Shown here in pieces: positions 16,219-24,904 of a DNA stretch of 64,000 bases. The stretch is from the NCBI RefSeq assembly GCF_016650695.1, contig NZ_JAEKFH010000006.1:124001-188000 (forward strand). Reading direction: 5' to 3'. Each line of letters begins with the position of its first letter. The stretch's first letter is position 1. The position numbers and the translations under genes are program-made. Below the pieces are notes generated by a model. That model ran no database searches and was not told the DNA's origin. It worked only from the letters and a program-made list of their open reading frames with translations. The stretch is from Pseudomonas sp. TH41. GTDB taxonomy: Bacteria; Pseudomonadota; Gammaproteobacteria; Pseudomonadales; Pseudomonadaceae.

Positions 16219-18276
16219 ATGCCCCGTCTGGCTAAACACCTCGCCTGGTTTGCCGTGGCTGTCCTCGGAGCGTTTGCGCTAAGTGTCGTGGCCCTGCGCC
16301 GCGGCGAAGCGATCAACGCCCTCTGGATCGTAGTCGCAGCAGTCGCTATCTATCTGGTTGCCTACCGCTACTACAGCCTGTTCATCGCCACCAAGGTGAT
16401 GCAACTGGACCCCAATCGTGCCACGCCCGCGGTCATCAATAACGATGGCCTGGACTATGTGCCGACCAACAAACATGTGCTCTTCGGTCACCACTTCGCG
16501 GCCATCGCCGGCGCGGGGCCATTGGTGGGTCCGGTATTGGCGGCGCAGATGGGTTACTTGCCCGGCACGCTGTGGCTGATTGCCGGTGTTGTTCTGGCCG
16601 GTGCGGTTCAGGACTTCATGGTCCTGTTCATGTCCACCCGCCGCAACGGCCGTTCCCTGGGCGACATGGTCCGTGAAGAAATGGGCCGCATCCCCGGCAC
16701 CATTGCGCTGTTCGGCTGCTTCCTGATCATGATCATCATCCTCGCGGTGCTGGCGCTGATCGTGGTCAAGGCGTTGGCCGAAAGCCCATGGGGCATTTTC
16801 ACGGTGATGGCGACCATCCCGATTGCGATGTTCATGGGCATTTACATGCGCTACATCCGCCCGGGCCGCATCGGTGAAATCTCCGTGGTCGGCGTGCTGT
16901 TGCTGCTGGGTTCGATCTGGCTGGGTGGGCAGATTGCCGCTGATCCGGTCTGGGCCAAAGCCTTTACCTTCACCGGGATTCAGATTACCTGGATGTTGAT
17001 CGGCTACGGTTTCGTGGCGGCCGTGCTGCCGGTGTGGCTGATTCTGGCACCGCGCGACTACCTGTCAACCTTCCTCAAAATCGGCACCATCGTGGCGTTG
17101 GCCATCGGCATCCTGATCACCATGCCCGACCTGAAAATGCCGGCATTGACCCAGTTCATCGACGGCACCGGGCCGGTGTGGAAGGGCGGGTTGTTTCCGT
17201 TCCTGTTTATTACCATTGCCTGCGGCGCGGTATCGGGTTTCCACGCGCTGATCGCCTCCGGCACCACGCCGAAGCTGCTGGCAAGCGAAGGGCATGCCCG
17301 TTACATCGGTTACGGCGGCATGCTGATGGAGTCCTTCGTGGCCATCATGGCGATGGTTGCGGCTTCGGTGATTGAGCCAGGCGTTTACTTCGCCATGAAC
17401 AGCCCGGCGGCGATCGTCGGCGCGGATGTCGTTTCGGTGGCTCAGACTGTCAGCAGTTGGGGTTTTGCAATTACCCCTGATGCGTTGCAAGCGGTGGCCA
17501 AGGACATCGGTGAAACCACGATCCTGGCCCGTGCTGGCGGCGCGCCGACCCTGGCGGTGGGTATCGCACAGATCCTGCACCACGTTCTGCCGGGTGAAAA
17601 CACCATGGCCTTCTGGTACCACTTCGCGATCCTGTTCGAAGCGTTGTTCATCCTGACCGCCGTGGATGCCGGCACCCGTGCCGGGCGGTTCATGCTGCAG
17701 GACCTGCTCGGCTCTTTTGTGCCAGCGCTGCGCCGCACGGATTCCTGGACCGCCAACCTGATCGCAACCGCCGGTTGCGTGGCGATGTGGGGTTACCTGC
17801 TGTATCAAGGCGTGATCGACCCCTTGGGCGGGATCAACACCTTGTGGCCGCTGTTCGGGATTTCCAACCAGATGCTGGCCGGTATCGCGCTGATGCTGGC
17901 GACCGTCGTGCTGATCAAAATGAAACGCCAGCGCTACGTCTGGGTCACCATGCTGCCCGCCGTGTGGCTGCTGATCTGCACCGTCACGGCCGGCTTCATC
18001 AAGCTGTTCGACGCCAACCCGGCGATTGGTTTCCTGTCGCTGGCGAAGAAATACAGCGATGCGCTGGCCAACGGTCAGATCCTCGCCCCGGCCAAGGACA
18101 TCACGCAGATGCAACACGTGATCTACAACGCCTACACCAACGCCACGCTGACGGCGCTGTTCCTGTTCGTGGTCTTCAGCATTCTGTTCTTTGCGCTCAA
18201 GGTCGGCATCGCTGCCTGGGGTACCAAGGAACGTACGGATAAAGAAGCGCCATTCCACGCCGTGCCAGACGCGTAA
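16219..18276 (+). CDS. cstA: CstA-family carbon starvation / pyruvate transporter
   Basis: A 685-residue inner-membrane protein with many hydrophobic helices. The CstA family signature regions are present: NKHVLFGHHFAAIAGAGP and GPVLAAQMGYLPGTLW near the N-terminus and FGISNQMLAGIALML near the C-terminus. Family members (CstA, BtsT) take up pyruvate, and CstA also peptides, during carbon limitation. CAGGAG lies 8 bases before the ATG. It is followed 15 bp on by ybdD, the usual partner. Regulation probably runs through the divergent Cache kinase and regulator and the upstream CTACGTAG sites. Confidence 0.95.
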   Translation: MPRLAKHLAWFAVAVLGAFALSVVALRRGEAINALWIVVAAVAIYLVAYRYYSLFIATKVMQLDPNRATPAVINNDGLDYVPTNKHVLFGHHFAAIAGAGPLVGPVLAAQMGYLPGTLWLIAGVVLAGAVQDFMVLFMSTRRNGRSLGDMVREEMGRIPGTIALFGCFLIMIIILAVLALIVVKALAESPWGIFTVMATIPIAMFMGIYMRYIRPGRIGEISVVGVLLLLGSIWLGGQIAADPVWAKAFTFTGIQITWMLIGYGFVAAVLPVWLILAPRDYLSTFLKIGTIVALAIGILITMPDLKMPALTQFIDGTGPVWKGGLFPFLFITIACGAVSGFHALIASGTTPKLLASEGHARYIGYGGMLMESFVAIMAMVAASVIEPGVYFAMNSPAAIVGADVVSVAQTVSSWGFAITPDALQAVAKDIGETTILARAGGAPTLAVGIAQILHHVLPGENTMAFWYHFAILFEALFILTAVDAGTRAGRFMLQDLLGSFVPALRRTDSWTANLIATAGCVAMWGYLLYQGVIDPLGGINTLWPLFGISNQMLAGIALMLATVVLIKMKRQRYVWVTMLPAVWLLICTVTAGFIKLFDANPAIGFLSLAKKYSDALANGQILAPAKDITQMQHVIYNAYTNATLTALFLFVVFSILFFALKVGIAAWGTKERTDKEAPFHAVPDA

Positions 18277-18291
18277 TCGAGGATTGCAAGC

Positions 18292-18489
18292 ATGTTCAAT
18301 GACCTGAGTCGCCTCGGTAAATACCTCGGTCAGGCCGCGCGCCTGATGGTCGGCATGCCCGACTACGACAATTACGTCGAGCATATGCAAACCAAACACC
18401 CGGACAAACCGGTGATGAGCTACGAAATGTTCTTTCGCGAACGCCAGGAAGCTCGTTACGGGAGTAAGGCAGGGCCTAAGTGCTGTTGA
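18292..18489 (+). CDS. ybdD: YbdD/YjiX-family small protein (DUF466)
   Basis: A 65-residue protein with the family core MVGMPDYDNYVEHMQTKHPD and YEMFFRERQEARYG, ending KCC. This family is almost always encoded directly after cstA or btsT and is thought to assist the transporter; the mechanism is unclear. GAGGATTG precedes the ATG. A REPIN starts four bases after its stop and may protect the transcript end. Confidence 0.95.
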   Translation: MFNDLSRLGKYLGQAARLMVGMPDYDNYVEHMQTKHPDKPVMSYEMFFRERQEARYGSKAGPKCC

Positions 18490-18492
18490 TCT

Positions 18493-18592
18493 TGTAGGAG
18501 CGAGCTTGCTCGCGATAAACACAAGGACAACGCGTGCTTTCAGAAAGCACGCGTTATTGTTGACGTCCATCGCGAGCAAGCTCGCTCCTACA
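18493..18592. repeat. REPIN-type inverted REP pair
   Basis: TGTAGGAGCGAGCTTGCTCG and inverted arm, with an extra internal palindrome (ACGCGTGCTTTC AGAAAGCACGCGT) in the spacer. It sits just after the cstA-ybdD operon, a typical REP position. Confidence 0.9.
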
Positions 18593-18727
18593 GTCGACTT
18601 CGTTGCAGCGCTGGGAGGCGGTTAAGGTTTGGGATGAACAATCGCAAGTAAATGGCTGTTTGTATTGGGTAAGACTATGCTCTACTTATGTTCGTTTACC
18701 CCCTGATCAAATAACCATAGTGATCGC

Positions 18728-19765
18728 ATGAACCCATCAGTGAAGCGTGCAACGGCCTTAGCGTTATATCCCGAGGATTCCCGTGAAGCGGCTGCGTTAC
18801 TCAAGCAGGCTGTGCCGCTGATGGTTCGTCACAATATTCCGCCGAATCCGGTGCACTACGCCCTCTGGTACACCTACAGCAAAGGCGCGGACCCCGAACT
18901 TAATCGTCACCTTGATCGAGTGGTGAGGGACTTTGACAGTTTCCCGCCTGAGTCGGCCACCAAGCTGTTTCGCGAGTACATCATTCGCGACGAGCTGGAA
19001 GATGCCCGGGTAGGGCAACAGCAAGCGATCAATCTGGTCGACGGCATGGAGCGGGATGTCTCGCGTAGCGTAAATGGCAGTCTCAACTACCAGAACAGCC
19101 TGGGGCATTGCCTCGAAATGCTGGATGCTCCGGTTGAGAAGAGCCTTCCAAATATCCTCAATGAGCTGCAACAAAGCACGCAACTGATGCAGGATCAGCA
19201 AGCGCTGTTTCTGTTCCAGCTGCGTGCCGCTCAAAATGAGATTAAAACCCTGCGCGAAAAACTGGAGCAGACCAGCCTGGCAGCAACGCTGGACGGCCTG
19301 ACCCAACTGCTGAACAGAAATACCTTCAACCGCGTGTTGGAGCAGGCAATAAGCAAAGCGCCGAAAAAAGTGGCGCTGGTCATGCTGGATATTGACCACT
19401 TCAAGCAATTCAATGACGAGTACGGCCACCCGTTGGGCGATCGTGTCCTCGAGCATGTCGGGCAGGTGCTGCGCAATTCACTGCCGCCTGAAGCCGTAGC
19501 GGCACGCTATGGGGGTGAGGAGTTCTGTGTGATCTTGCAAGAGTGCGCCGATCTCGACAGTGCACGTACATTTGCCGAACAGCTGCGCCTGAAAATTCAG
19601 TCTCTGCGGATCAAGGCGCGAGGAACCGACACGGTGCTCGACACGATATCGGCGTCCTTCGGCGTGGCCGTTTCCAAATCCGGTGACACACTGGAAAGTC
19701 TCCTGACCCGTGCCGATGATGCGCTCTACCTGGCCAAGCGCAATGGGCGCAATCGAGTGCAGTGA
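18728..19765 (+). CDS. Diguanylate cyclase with N-terminal helical sensor region
   Basis: A 345-residue cytoplasmic GGDEF protein. Residues 1-180 are helical, with HYALWYTYSKG and a predicted coiled coil (about 160-182) leading into the GGDEF domain. The active-site loop is intact (RYGGEEF, residues 260-266) along with LDIDHFKQFND, so it should make c-di-GMP. The inhibitory I-site (RxxD) position reads PPEA, so product inhibition at that site is probably absent. It is monocistronic and followed by a terminator. Confidence 0.93.
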   Translation: MNPSVKRATALALYPEDSREAAALLKQAVPLMVRHNIPPNPVHYALWYTYSKGADPELNRHLDRVVRDFDSFPPESATKLFREYIIRDELEDARVGQQQAINLVDGMERDVSRSVNGSLNYQNSLGHCLEMLDAPVEKSLPNILNELQQSTQLMQDQQALFLFQLRAAQNEIKTLREKLEQTSLAATLDGLTQLLNRNTFNRVLEQAISKAPKKVALVMLDIDHFKQFNDEYGHPLGDRVLEHVGQVLRNSLPPEAVAARYGGEEFCVILQECADLDSARTFAEQLRLKIQSLRIKARGTDTVLDTISASFGVAVSKSGDTLESLLTRADDALYLAKRNGRNRVQ

Positions 19766-19793
19766 CCTTTCAAAGCGGTTCTTGCCTGAAACG

Positions 19794-19821
19794 ACAAAGC
19801 CCTGAATATCAGGGCTTTGTT
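19794..19821 (+). terminator. Rho-independent terminator after the diguanylate cyclase
   Basis: AAAGCCCTGA and TCAGGGCTTT form a stem with a 3-nt loop. The same stem sequence recurs near the tRNA-Ser (33114-33142). Confidence 0.85.
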
Positions 19822-19884
19822 GTATAAAAATGACGGACATCAATGGTCGAGTCGGTATCGGTGTGCCGCAGGTCATTGCGGCAC

Positions 19885-20856
19885 TCATCCGAGCAGGTCT
19901 TCTTTCTCACCCAAGGGTGATGATTGACTGGCGCATTCGCGTAGCCAGTTCATAAAGGCCAGTAATCGTTTGGGGATAGTCGGGAGCGGCGGGTGAACCA
20001 AATAGTAATCGTAGTGACCTGATCGGCTGAATCCGGCGAGGGGCAGAACGAGTTCGCCGCAATCAACCCGCTTCTGCACCAGCTGTTGACGGCCTATCGC
20101 AATACCGGCGTGGTTCATGGCCGCCGTCACACTCAAATCCGAGCGATCGAAGGTCAAGGTTCGTTTGGGAAGTGACGCGAGCAGGTTGTGCTGCTCTGCC
20201 CAGAGCGTCCACTCGGCATCATAGGCCGCATGATCCCAGGCCAGGGAGTCGTGCAACGTGGTGCAGTGTCTTAAGTTCTCCGGGTTTTCCTGCAGACGAT
20301 GGCGTCGCGCATAGTCAGGACTGCACACGGGGGCCAGTTGCTCTCGCATCAAGCGATGGCTGGTCAGCCCGGGAAATTCGCCATTGGCGTAGTACAAGGC
20401 CAAATCAATTTTGCGGGTTCTAAAGTCGACGTTGTCATTACCCACCCGCAGATCCAGTGAGACCAATGGGTAACGATCAACAAAGTCCGCCAGCCGGGGA
20501 ACCAGCCAGCATTGGGCTATTGAGGGCCTGACGTAAAGCGCGATGGAACCGGCAATTTCCGCCTGTGACGATTGCTCAAGGGCCTCGGACAGTTCTCCCA
20601 TCGCATACTGGAGTATTTCGAAGATGCGTTCGCCATCGTCCGTCAGGCTGACCTGGCGGGTCAGGCGCTGGAACAACTTCATGGCCAACGCGGTTTCCAG
20701 CCGGCTGATGCGGTGGCTGACGGCGCTGGCGGTTAAACACAATTCCTCCGCCGCACGAGCGAAGCTCAGGTGACGAGCCGCCACCAAAAAGGTGTGAAGG
20801 TTGGCGAACTGGCTGCTGTTGAGCCGGGAACTGATACGAGGAGGAAGGTTAAGCAC
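19885..20856 (-). CDS. dsdC: DsdC-like LysR regulator of D-serine use
   Basis: A 323-residue LysR-type regulator starting with GTG after GAGGAAAAA. The HTH (HLSFARAAEELCLTASAVSH) and effector domain resemble DsdC/GcvA-type activators. It lies downstream of dsdA on the same strand, whereas in E. coli dsdC is divergent from dsdXA. The gene pair context is the main reason for the name. DsdC activates D-serine transport and deamination genes in response to D-serine. Confidence 0.85.
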   Translation of the reverse strand: MLNLPPRISSRLNSSQFANLHTFLVAARHLSFARAAEELCLTASAVSHRISRLETALAMKLFQRLTRQVSLTDDGERIFEILQYAMGELSEALEQSSQAEIAGSIALYVRPSIAQCWLVPRLADFVDRYPLVSLDLRVGNDNVDFRTRKIDLALYYANGEFPGLTSHRLMREQLAPVCSPDYARRHRLQENPENLRHCTTLHDSLAWDHAAYDAEWTLWAEQHNLLASLPKRTLTFDRSDLSVTAAMNHAGIAIGRQQLVQKRVDCGELVLPLAGFSRSGHYDYYLVHPPLPTIPKRLLAFMNWLRECASQSSPLGEKEDLLG

Positions 20857-20885
20857 GACAGTTTTTCCTCAAGCCCAAAAGCCAC

Positions 20886-20903
20886 CCTGCGTTGACGCAG
20901 GGT
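20886..20903 (-). terminator. Stem-loop between dsdA and dsdC
   Basis: CCCTGCG-TTGA-CGCAGGG forms a perfect 7-bp hairpin. On the minus strand it is followed by TGGCTTTT. It may be a weak terminator of dsdXA or an attenuator before dsdC. Confidence 0.45.
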
Positions 20904-20920
20904 TAGCAATCAAACGTACC

Positions 20921-20952
20921 GGATGTGGCAAGGCGTTCATCTTGCCACATCC
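20921..20952. repeat. Perfect 12-bp inverted repeat upstream of dsdC
   Basis: GGATGTGGCAAG at 20921-20932 is exactly inverted at 20941-20952 (CTTGCCACATCC), with an 8-nt loop. It lies 65-96 bases before the dsdC start. No T-run follows on either strand, so an operator or RNA structural role is as likely as termination. Confidence 0.6.
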
Positions 20953-21016
20953 CGTTTTGCGCTGACATCGGCGAGTCTGCGCTGGTCTCAAGCTGCTCGG
21001 GTGCCGGTTGGCTTGA

Positions 21017-22369
21017 TCAACCCTTGGCCAGCAATTCACGACCCTTGGCCAGATAAGCGTCCATCTCGTCGCCAGGCACCATGTTGCCGCCTGTAGCCCA
21101 AACTAAATGGGTGGCTTGCGCCATGGCTTGGTTGTCCAGGCCCGTGCGAGCCAGGTAGCCTTGCTGGTCGGCATGGACCCTGGCAATGCCAGGCACACCG
21201 GCGAGCGCGGAGGGTTCAAGGCGCACACCTTCGCTACGCTCCATCAGTGCCAGCAAGCTGTACATTTCGTCGTCGCTGACGGTGTAGAAACCATCAAGCA
21301 AGCGCTGCATGGCCTTGCCGACAAAACCTGAAGCGCGCCCGACGGCCAGGCCATCAGCAGCTGTCACGTTGTCGATGCCGAAGTCTTGCACGCTCACTTC
21401 GTCGTGCAGCCCGGTATAGACCCCCAGCATCATGCAGGGCGAGTGAGTGGGCTCGGCGAAGATGCAGTGGACCGCGTCACCGAAGGCCAGCTTCAGGCCG
21501 AACGCTACGCCGCCAGGCGCGCCACCCACGCCGCAGGGCAGATAAACAAACAATGGATGTTGCGCGTCCACGGTGATATTGGCCGCCGCCAATTGCTTTT
21601 TCAGGCGTTCGGCGGCCACCGAGTAGCCCAGGAACAGGTTGACCGAGTTTTCATCGTCCACAAAATGGCAGGCTGGATCGGACTCCGCTTGTTTGCGACC
21701 TTGCGCAACGGCCACGCTGTAATCGGAGGCGTACTCAACCACCGTAACGCCGTGTGAGCGCAATTTGTCTTTTTTCCATTGTCGCGCATCCGCCGACATG
21801 TGCACGGTCACCTGGAAGCCCAATGCGGCCCCCATGATGCCGATGGACATACCGAGGTTACCGGTCGAGCCGACGGCTATTTTGTATTGGCCAAAAAACG
21901 CCCGCGCTTTTTCGCTGTCCAGCACTGCGTAGTCGTCGTCGAGGGTCAACAGATTTCCGGCCAACGCCAGGTCTTCGGCATGCTTGAGCACTTCATAGAT
22001 ACCGCCGCGCGCCTTGATGGAGCCCGAAATGGGTAGATGGCTGTCCCGCTTGAGCCACAGCGCACCTTGCAATACCTGACCGTAACGCTCGCTGAGCAAT
22101 TGTTGCAGTTTTGGCACAGGCAGAATGTCCGACTCGATAATGCCGCCACTGCATTGCGTTTCCGGAAACGCACGTCTGAGGTAAGAAGCAAAACGTGTCA
22201 GTCGAGCGCTGGCGTCGGCTACGTCTGCGGCCGTCAACCCCACATCGCTCATCGATTCCGCGACCGGCGCCACGGCAGGATTAAACCAAGTGGTTTCTTG
22301 CAGCGCGACCAGATCGCGAGTCAAGGGGTAGCTGGCGTACCAGCTTTCAAGGGTTCTTCCCAAAATCAT
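21017..22369 (-). CDS. dsdA: D-serine ammonia-lyase
   Basis: A 450-residue fold-type II PLP enzyme, the normal DsdA length. The Schiff-base lysine is K119 in PISGSIKARGGIYEVL, and the phosphate-binding loop is VGSTGNLGMS. It converts D-serine to pyruvate and ammonia, detoxifying D-serine and feeding carbon. It is 44 bp downstream of the transporter gene on the same strand, so the two are co-transcribed. Confidence 0.95.
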   Translation of the reverse strand: MILGRTLESWYASYPLTRDLVALQETTWFNPAVAPVAESMSDVGLTAADVADASARLTRFASYLRRAFPETQCSGGIIESDILPVPKLQQLLSERYGQVLQGALWLKRDSHLPISGSIKARGGIYEVLKHAEDLALAGNLLTLDDDYAVLDSEKARAFFGQYKIAVGSTGNLGMSIGIMGAALGFQVTVHMSADARQWKKDKLRSHGVTVVEYASDYSVAVAQGRKQAESDPACHFVDDENSVNLFLGYSVAAERLKKQLAAANITVDAQHPLFVYLPCGVGGAPGGVAFGLKLAFGDAVHCIFAEPTHSPCMMLGVYTGLHDEVSVQDFGIDNVTAADGLAVGRASGFVGKAMQRLLDGFYTVSDDEMYSLLALMERSEGVRLEPSALAGVPGIARVHADQQGYLARTGLDNQAMAQATHLVWATGGNMVPGDEMDAYLAKGRELLAKG

Positions 22370-22413
22370 AACGTGGTCTCTTTAAACAATCAGGCTGAAA
22401 AATACGGGTGGAT

Positions 22414-23754
22414 TCAAACAAAACACGACAGCAACAGGGTCAGTCCCAGCGCGACCAGCGAAGCCAATACGGTGGCCAAGGTGAACTTTTTCAGGGCTTC
22501 GGCGAGCGAGACACCCAAGTATTCCTTGACCACCCAGAAGGCGGAGTCCGTCACATGGGTCCAGCCAATGGCGCCGGCGCCGATGGCAATGCAGATGATT
22601 TCCTTACTCACGGTTGGATGAGCGCTCAGCATTGGCATCACCATGCCCGCGGCGCTGATCATTGCTACCGTCGCCGAGCCGACGGCGAAGTGCATCAACC
22701 CGGCCACCAACCACGCCAGGACGATGGGGTTCATATGCAACTGCGTCAACGTATCGGCCAGCACGTTACCCACGCCGCTGTCGACCAGGATGCCGTTGAA
22801 TGCCCCACCCGCACCGATGATCAGCAGAATGCTGGCCAGTGGCGGAAAACTCTTCTGAGTGTGCGCGAGCAAGTCAGGCATGGATAAGCCGCGGCGCAAG
22901 CCCAGCGCCCAGTAAGCGAATACCACGGCAATGGACAGGGCGATCAGCGGCGTTCCCAGGAACGAAATAACACTGAATATCCCCGAGTCATGGGGTTGGC
23001 CGGCCGCGAGGCTTTTCCCTACCATCAGCAGAAGTGGCAGCAGAATGGTCAGCAGCGTCAAGCCAAGGCTTGGCAAATCCCGGGTCATGCTGTCGTCGCA
23101 ATGCTCGTCCAGAAAAGCTTCTTGAGTGGCAGGCGCTTCAGTCTTGCAGACCAGCTTGACCCACAGCGGCCCGGCAATAATGGCCGTCGGCAGCGCGACA
23201 ATGAGGCCGTACACAATCACCTTGCCGACATCGGCGCCCAGCATCCCAGTGATCGCCATAGCGGCAGGGTGCGGGGGCAACATGCAATGAACGGCCATCA
23301 GCGACACGGCCAGGGGCACGCCCAGGTACAGAAGGTTGATCCTGGTCTCTTTCGCGACCACATAGATCAACGGAATCAGCAGAACGAATCCAACTTCGAA
23401 GAACACGGGGATGCCCGCAATAAACCCGACGAGCATCATGGCCCATGACGCACGCTCTTTACCCAGGGCGCTCAATAGCGTCTGGGCGATGCGCTCCGCG
23501 CCACCGGATTCTTCCAGCATTTTGCCGAGTATGCCGCCAAGGCCAATGATCGTTGCGAGGAACCCAAGTGTTCCACCGACACCTTTTTCATAAGAAGTGA
23601 CCAGTTGCGCCAGTGGCATGCCTGAACCGATACCCACCACAAAACTCGCCGCGGTCAACGCCAGGAAGGCGTGGACGCGAACTTTGACGATTAGAAAAAC
23701 GATCAGAAGGATGGCGCAAAACAACACCAGCAATAGAGTGGGACCGCTGTGCAT
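22414..23754 (-). CDS. dsdX: D-serine transporter, GntP family
   Basis: A 446-residue inner-membrane permease of the GntP family with about 12 hydrophobic segments and the conserved blocks GLGGILGKMLEESGGAERIA, LPPHPAA and GAGGAFN. CCAGGAGATACC is an excellent ribosome site before the ATG. Gene order dsdX-dsdA with a DsdC-like regulator supports D-serine as substrate; gluconate is the alternative for this family. Confidence 0.9.
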   Translation of the reverse strand: MHSGPTLLLVLFCAILLIVFLIVKVRVHAFLALTAASFVVGIGSGMPLAQLVTSYEKGVGGTLGFLATIIGLGGILGKMLEESGGAERIAQTLLSALGKERASWAMMLVGFIAGIPVFFEVGFVLLIPLIYVVAKETRINLLYLGVPLAVSLMAVHCMLPPHPAAMAITGMLGADVGKVIVYGLIVALPTAIIAGPLWVKLVCKTEAPATQEAFLDEHCDDSMTRDLPSLGLTLLTILLPLLLMVGKSLAAGQPHDSGIFSVISFLGTPLIALSIAVVFAYWALGLRRGLSMPDLLAHTQKSFPPLASILLIIGAGGAFNGILVDSGVGNVLADTLTQLHMNPIVLAWLVAGLMHFAVGSATVAMISAAGMVMPMLSAHPTVSKEIICIAIGAGAIGWTHVTDSAFWVVKEYLGVSLAEALKKFTLATVLASLVALGLTLLLSCFV

Positions 23755-23895
23755 GGTATCTCCTGGAAGAGCTTTTATTGTTGAAATTAGTGACCGTGAT
23801 CACTCTGCTTTCCGGCATTAGAGGGCAGTGCACAGGGCCTGACAAAGGATGGATTATCAAGGCATAGATGACACAGGATCATCTATGAGGGGGGC

Positions 23896-24186
23896 ATGGG
23901 ACACATCGTTGCCGGCAAGTACGATCTGGAACGCGCCAATTGGGTGATTGGCAAAGGCTATGCCGACCTGGTCGCGTTTGGACGACCTTTCGTTGCCAAC
24001 CCGGATCTACTAAGGCGTTTGGCGGAAGAGCTTCCACTGGCCGAGTTTGCCGGCGTCGCGTGGCATGGGGCTTCATTGAGTAGACCGTTCAAAATTACGA
24101 TTCCATGGCCTTCAATTTCGACAGGGACTCGATCTCTACTTGCCCGTACCGTAATTTCAAAACACCTGAAGCTGCCATTGCCTTGA
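23896..24186 (+). pseudogene. C-terminal remnant of an Old Yellow Enzyme-type reductase
   Basis: The first 50 codons (GKYDLERANWVIGKGYADLV, AFGRPFVANPDLLRRLAEEL, PLAEF) match the C-terminal barrel strand and helix of alkene reductases of the NemA/XenB type. After residue about 50 the sequence turns into unrelated residues. No upstream catalytic part exists; a TGA interrupts the frame just before. It is probably the wreck of an OYE gene once paired with the HxlR regulator next to it. Confidence 0.6.
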
Positions 24187-24381
24187 GTTCCAGGGCAAGC
24201 GTTTGCCCTGAGATATGCCGCTGACAACATGTTCAAGATCTGAGAAGCGCTGAATCTTGCCATCGAACAGGTGAAACAGGATTAGCAATTTCCATCTGCC
24301 ACGAAGTAGTGCAAGTACGGCATTGACATCTGCCGCGGCGGAATCAGGCGTGTAGAGCTTGCTGTGACTCGTTGTTGTCAC
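24157..24381 (-). pseudogene. Truncated HxlR-family regulator
   Basis: Starts GTG at 24381. Residues 1-57 match the HxlR winged helix N-terminus (LLRGRWKLLILFHLFDGKIQ, RFSDLEHVVSGISQ), then the frame diverges where KMLTQQLRELE would normally follow, and stops at 24157. The recognition helix and wing are lost, so it is unlikely to function. HxlR regulators commonly sit beside OYE and SnoaL-like genes, as here. Confidence 0.65.
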
Positions 24382-24459
24382 TTACTTTTTCGTGCGTTCT
24401 TGTCGAGTTCGGCTGTACCGCTGATCATGAGAGCCTGCTGATCAACCAGGAGAAACTCG

Positions 24460-24786
24460 ATGAGTATCACTCAGCACCCAGCCATTGAAGCCTATTTCGC
24501 AAGCGAGGCTGATACAGGTATAGGCGCCCTCGATGTAGTATTCACACATGATGCGACCGTTTTAGATGAGGGAAAAACGATCGTTGGTATCGATGCGATC
24601 ACTGCGTGGAGACAGGCCGCGAAAGCGAAGTACCAATACACTGCCGAACCTCTGGACAGTCAGGAAAGTGAATCGCGGGCGGTGATCAAGGTGCGACTCT
24701 CCGGCAACTTTCCGGGTAGCCCTGTGGTAGTGACTTACACCTTCAGTGTGCGCGATGGGAAGATAGATTCCCTGGAGATCCGTTAA
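24460..24786 (+). CDS. SnoaL-like/NTF2-fold protein
   Basis: A 108-residue intact gene with AGGAG before the ATG. The sequence (HPAIEAYFASEADTGIGALD, FTHDATVLDEGKTIVGIDAI, FSVRDGKIDSLEIR) is typical of the SnoaL/NTF2 superfamily, small cone-shaped proteins often found with HxlR-controlled redox genes. Its enzymatic role is unknown. It appears to be the surviving member of a damaged HxlR-OYE-SnoaL module. Confidence 0.8.
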   Translation: MSITQHPAIEAYFASEADTGIGALDVVFTHDATVLDEGKTIVGIDAITAWRQAAKAKYQYTAEPLDSQESESRAVIKVRLSGNFPGSPVVVTYTFSVRDGKIDSLEIR

Positions 24787-24904
24787 TGAGCACTGGTAAT
24801 GGTCTGGAAGGCTGCCGCGCGCTCGTGGCCAGTGTCGAGTAGGTGACAGATGTCTCACGAACGCATGAATGGAATGGACTGGAAAGTAGCGTAAGCCCTA
24901 AGTT

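Noticed and set aside
17065..18579. Long 504-codon minus-strand frame opposite cstA
   Set aside because: A shadow of a GC-rich gene; it is His/Gln/Arg-rich with no domain pattern, and its start lies in the REPIN after ybdD.
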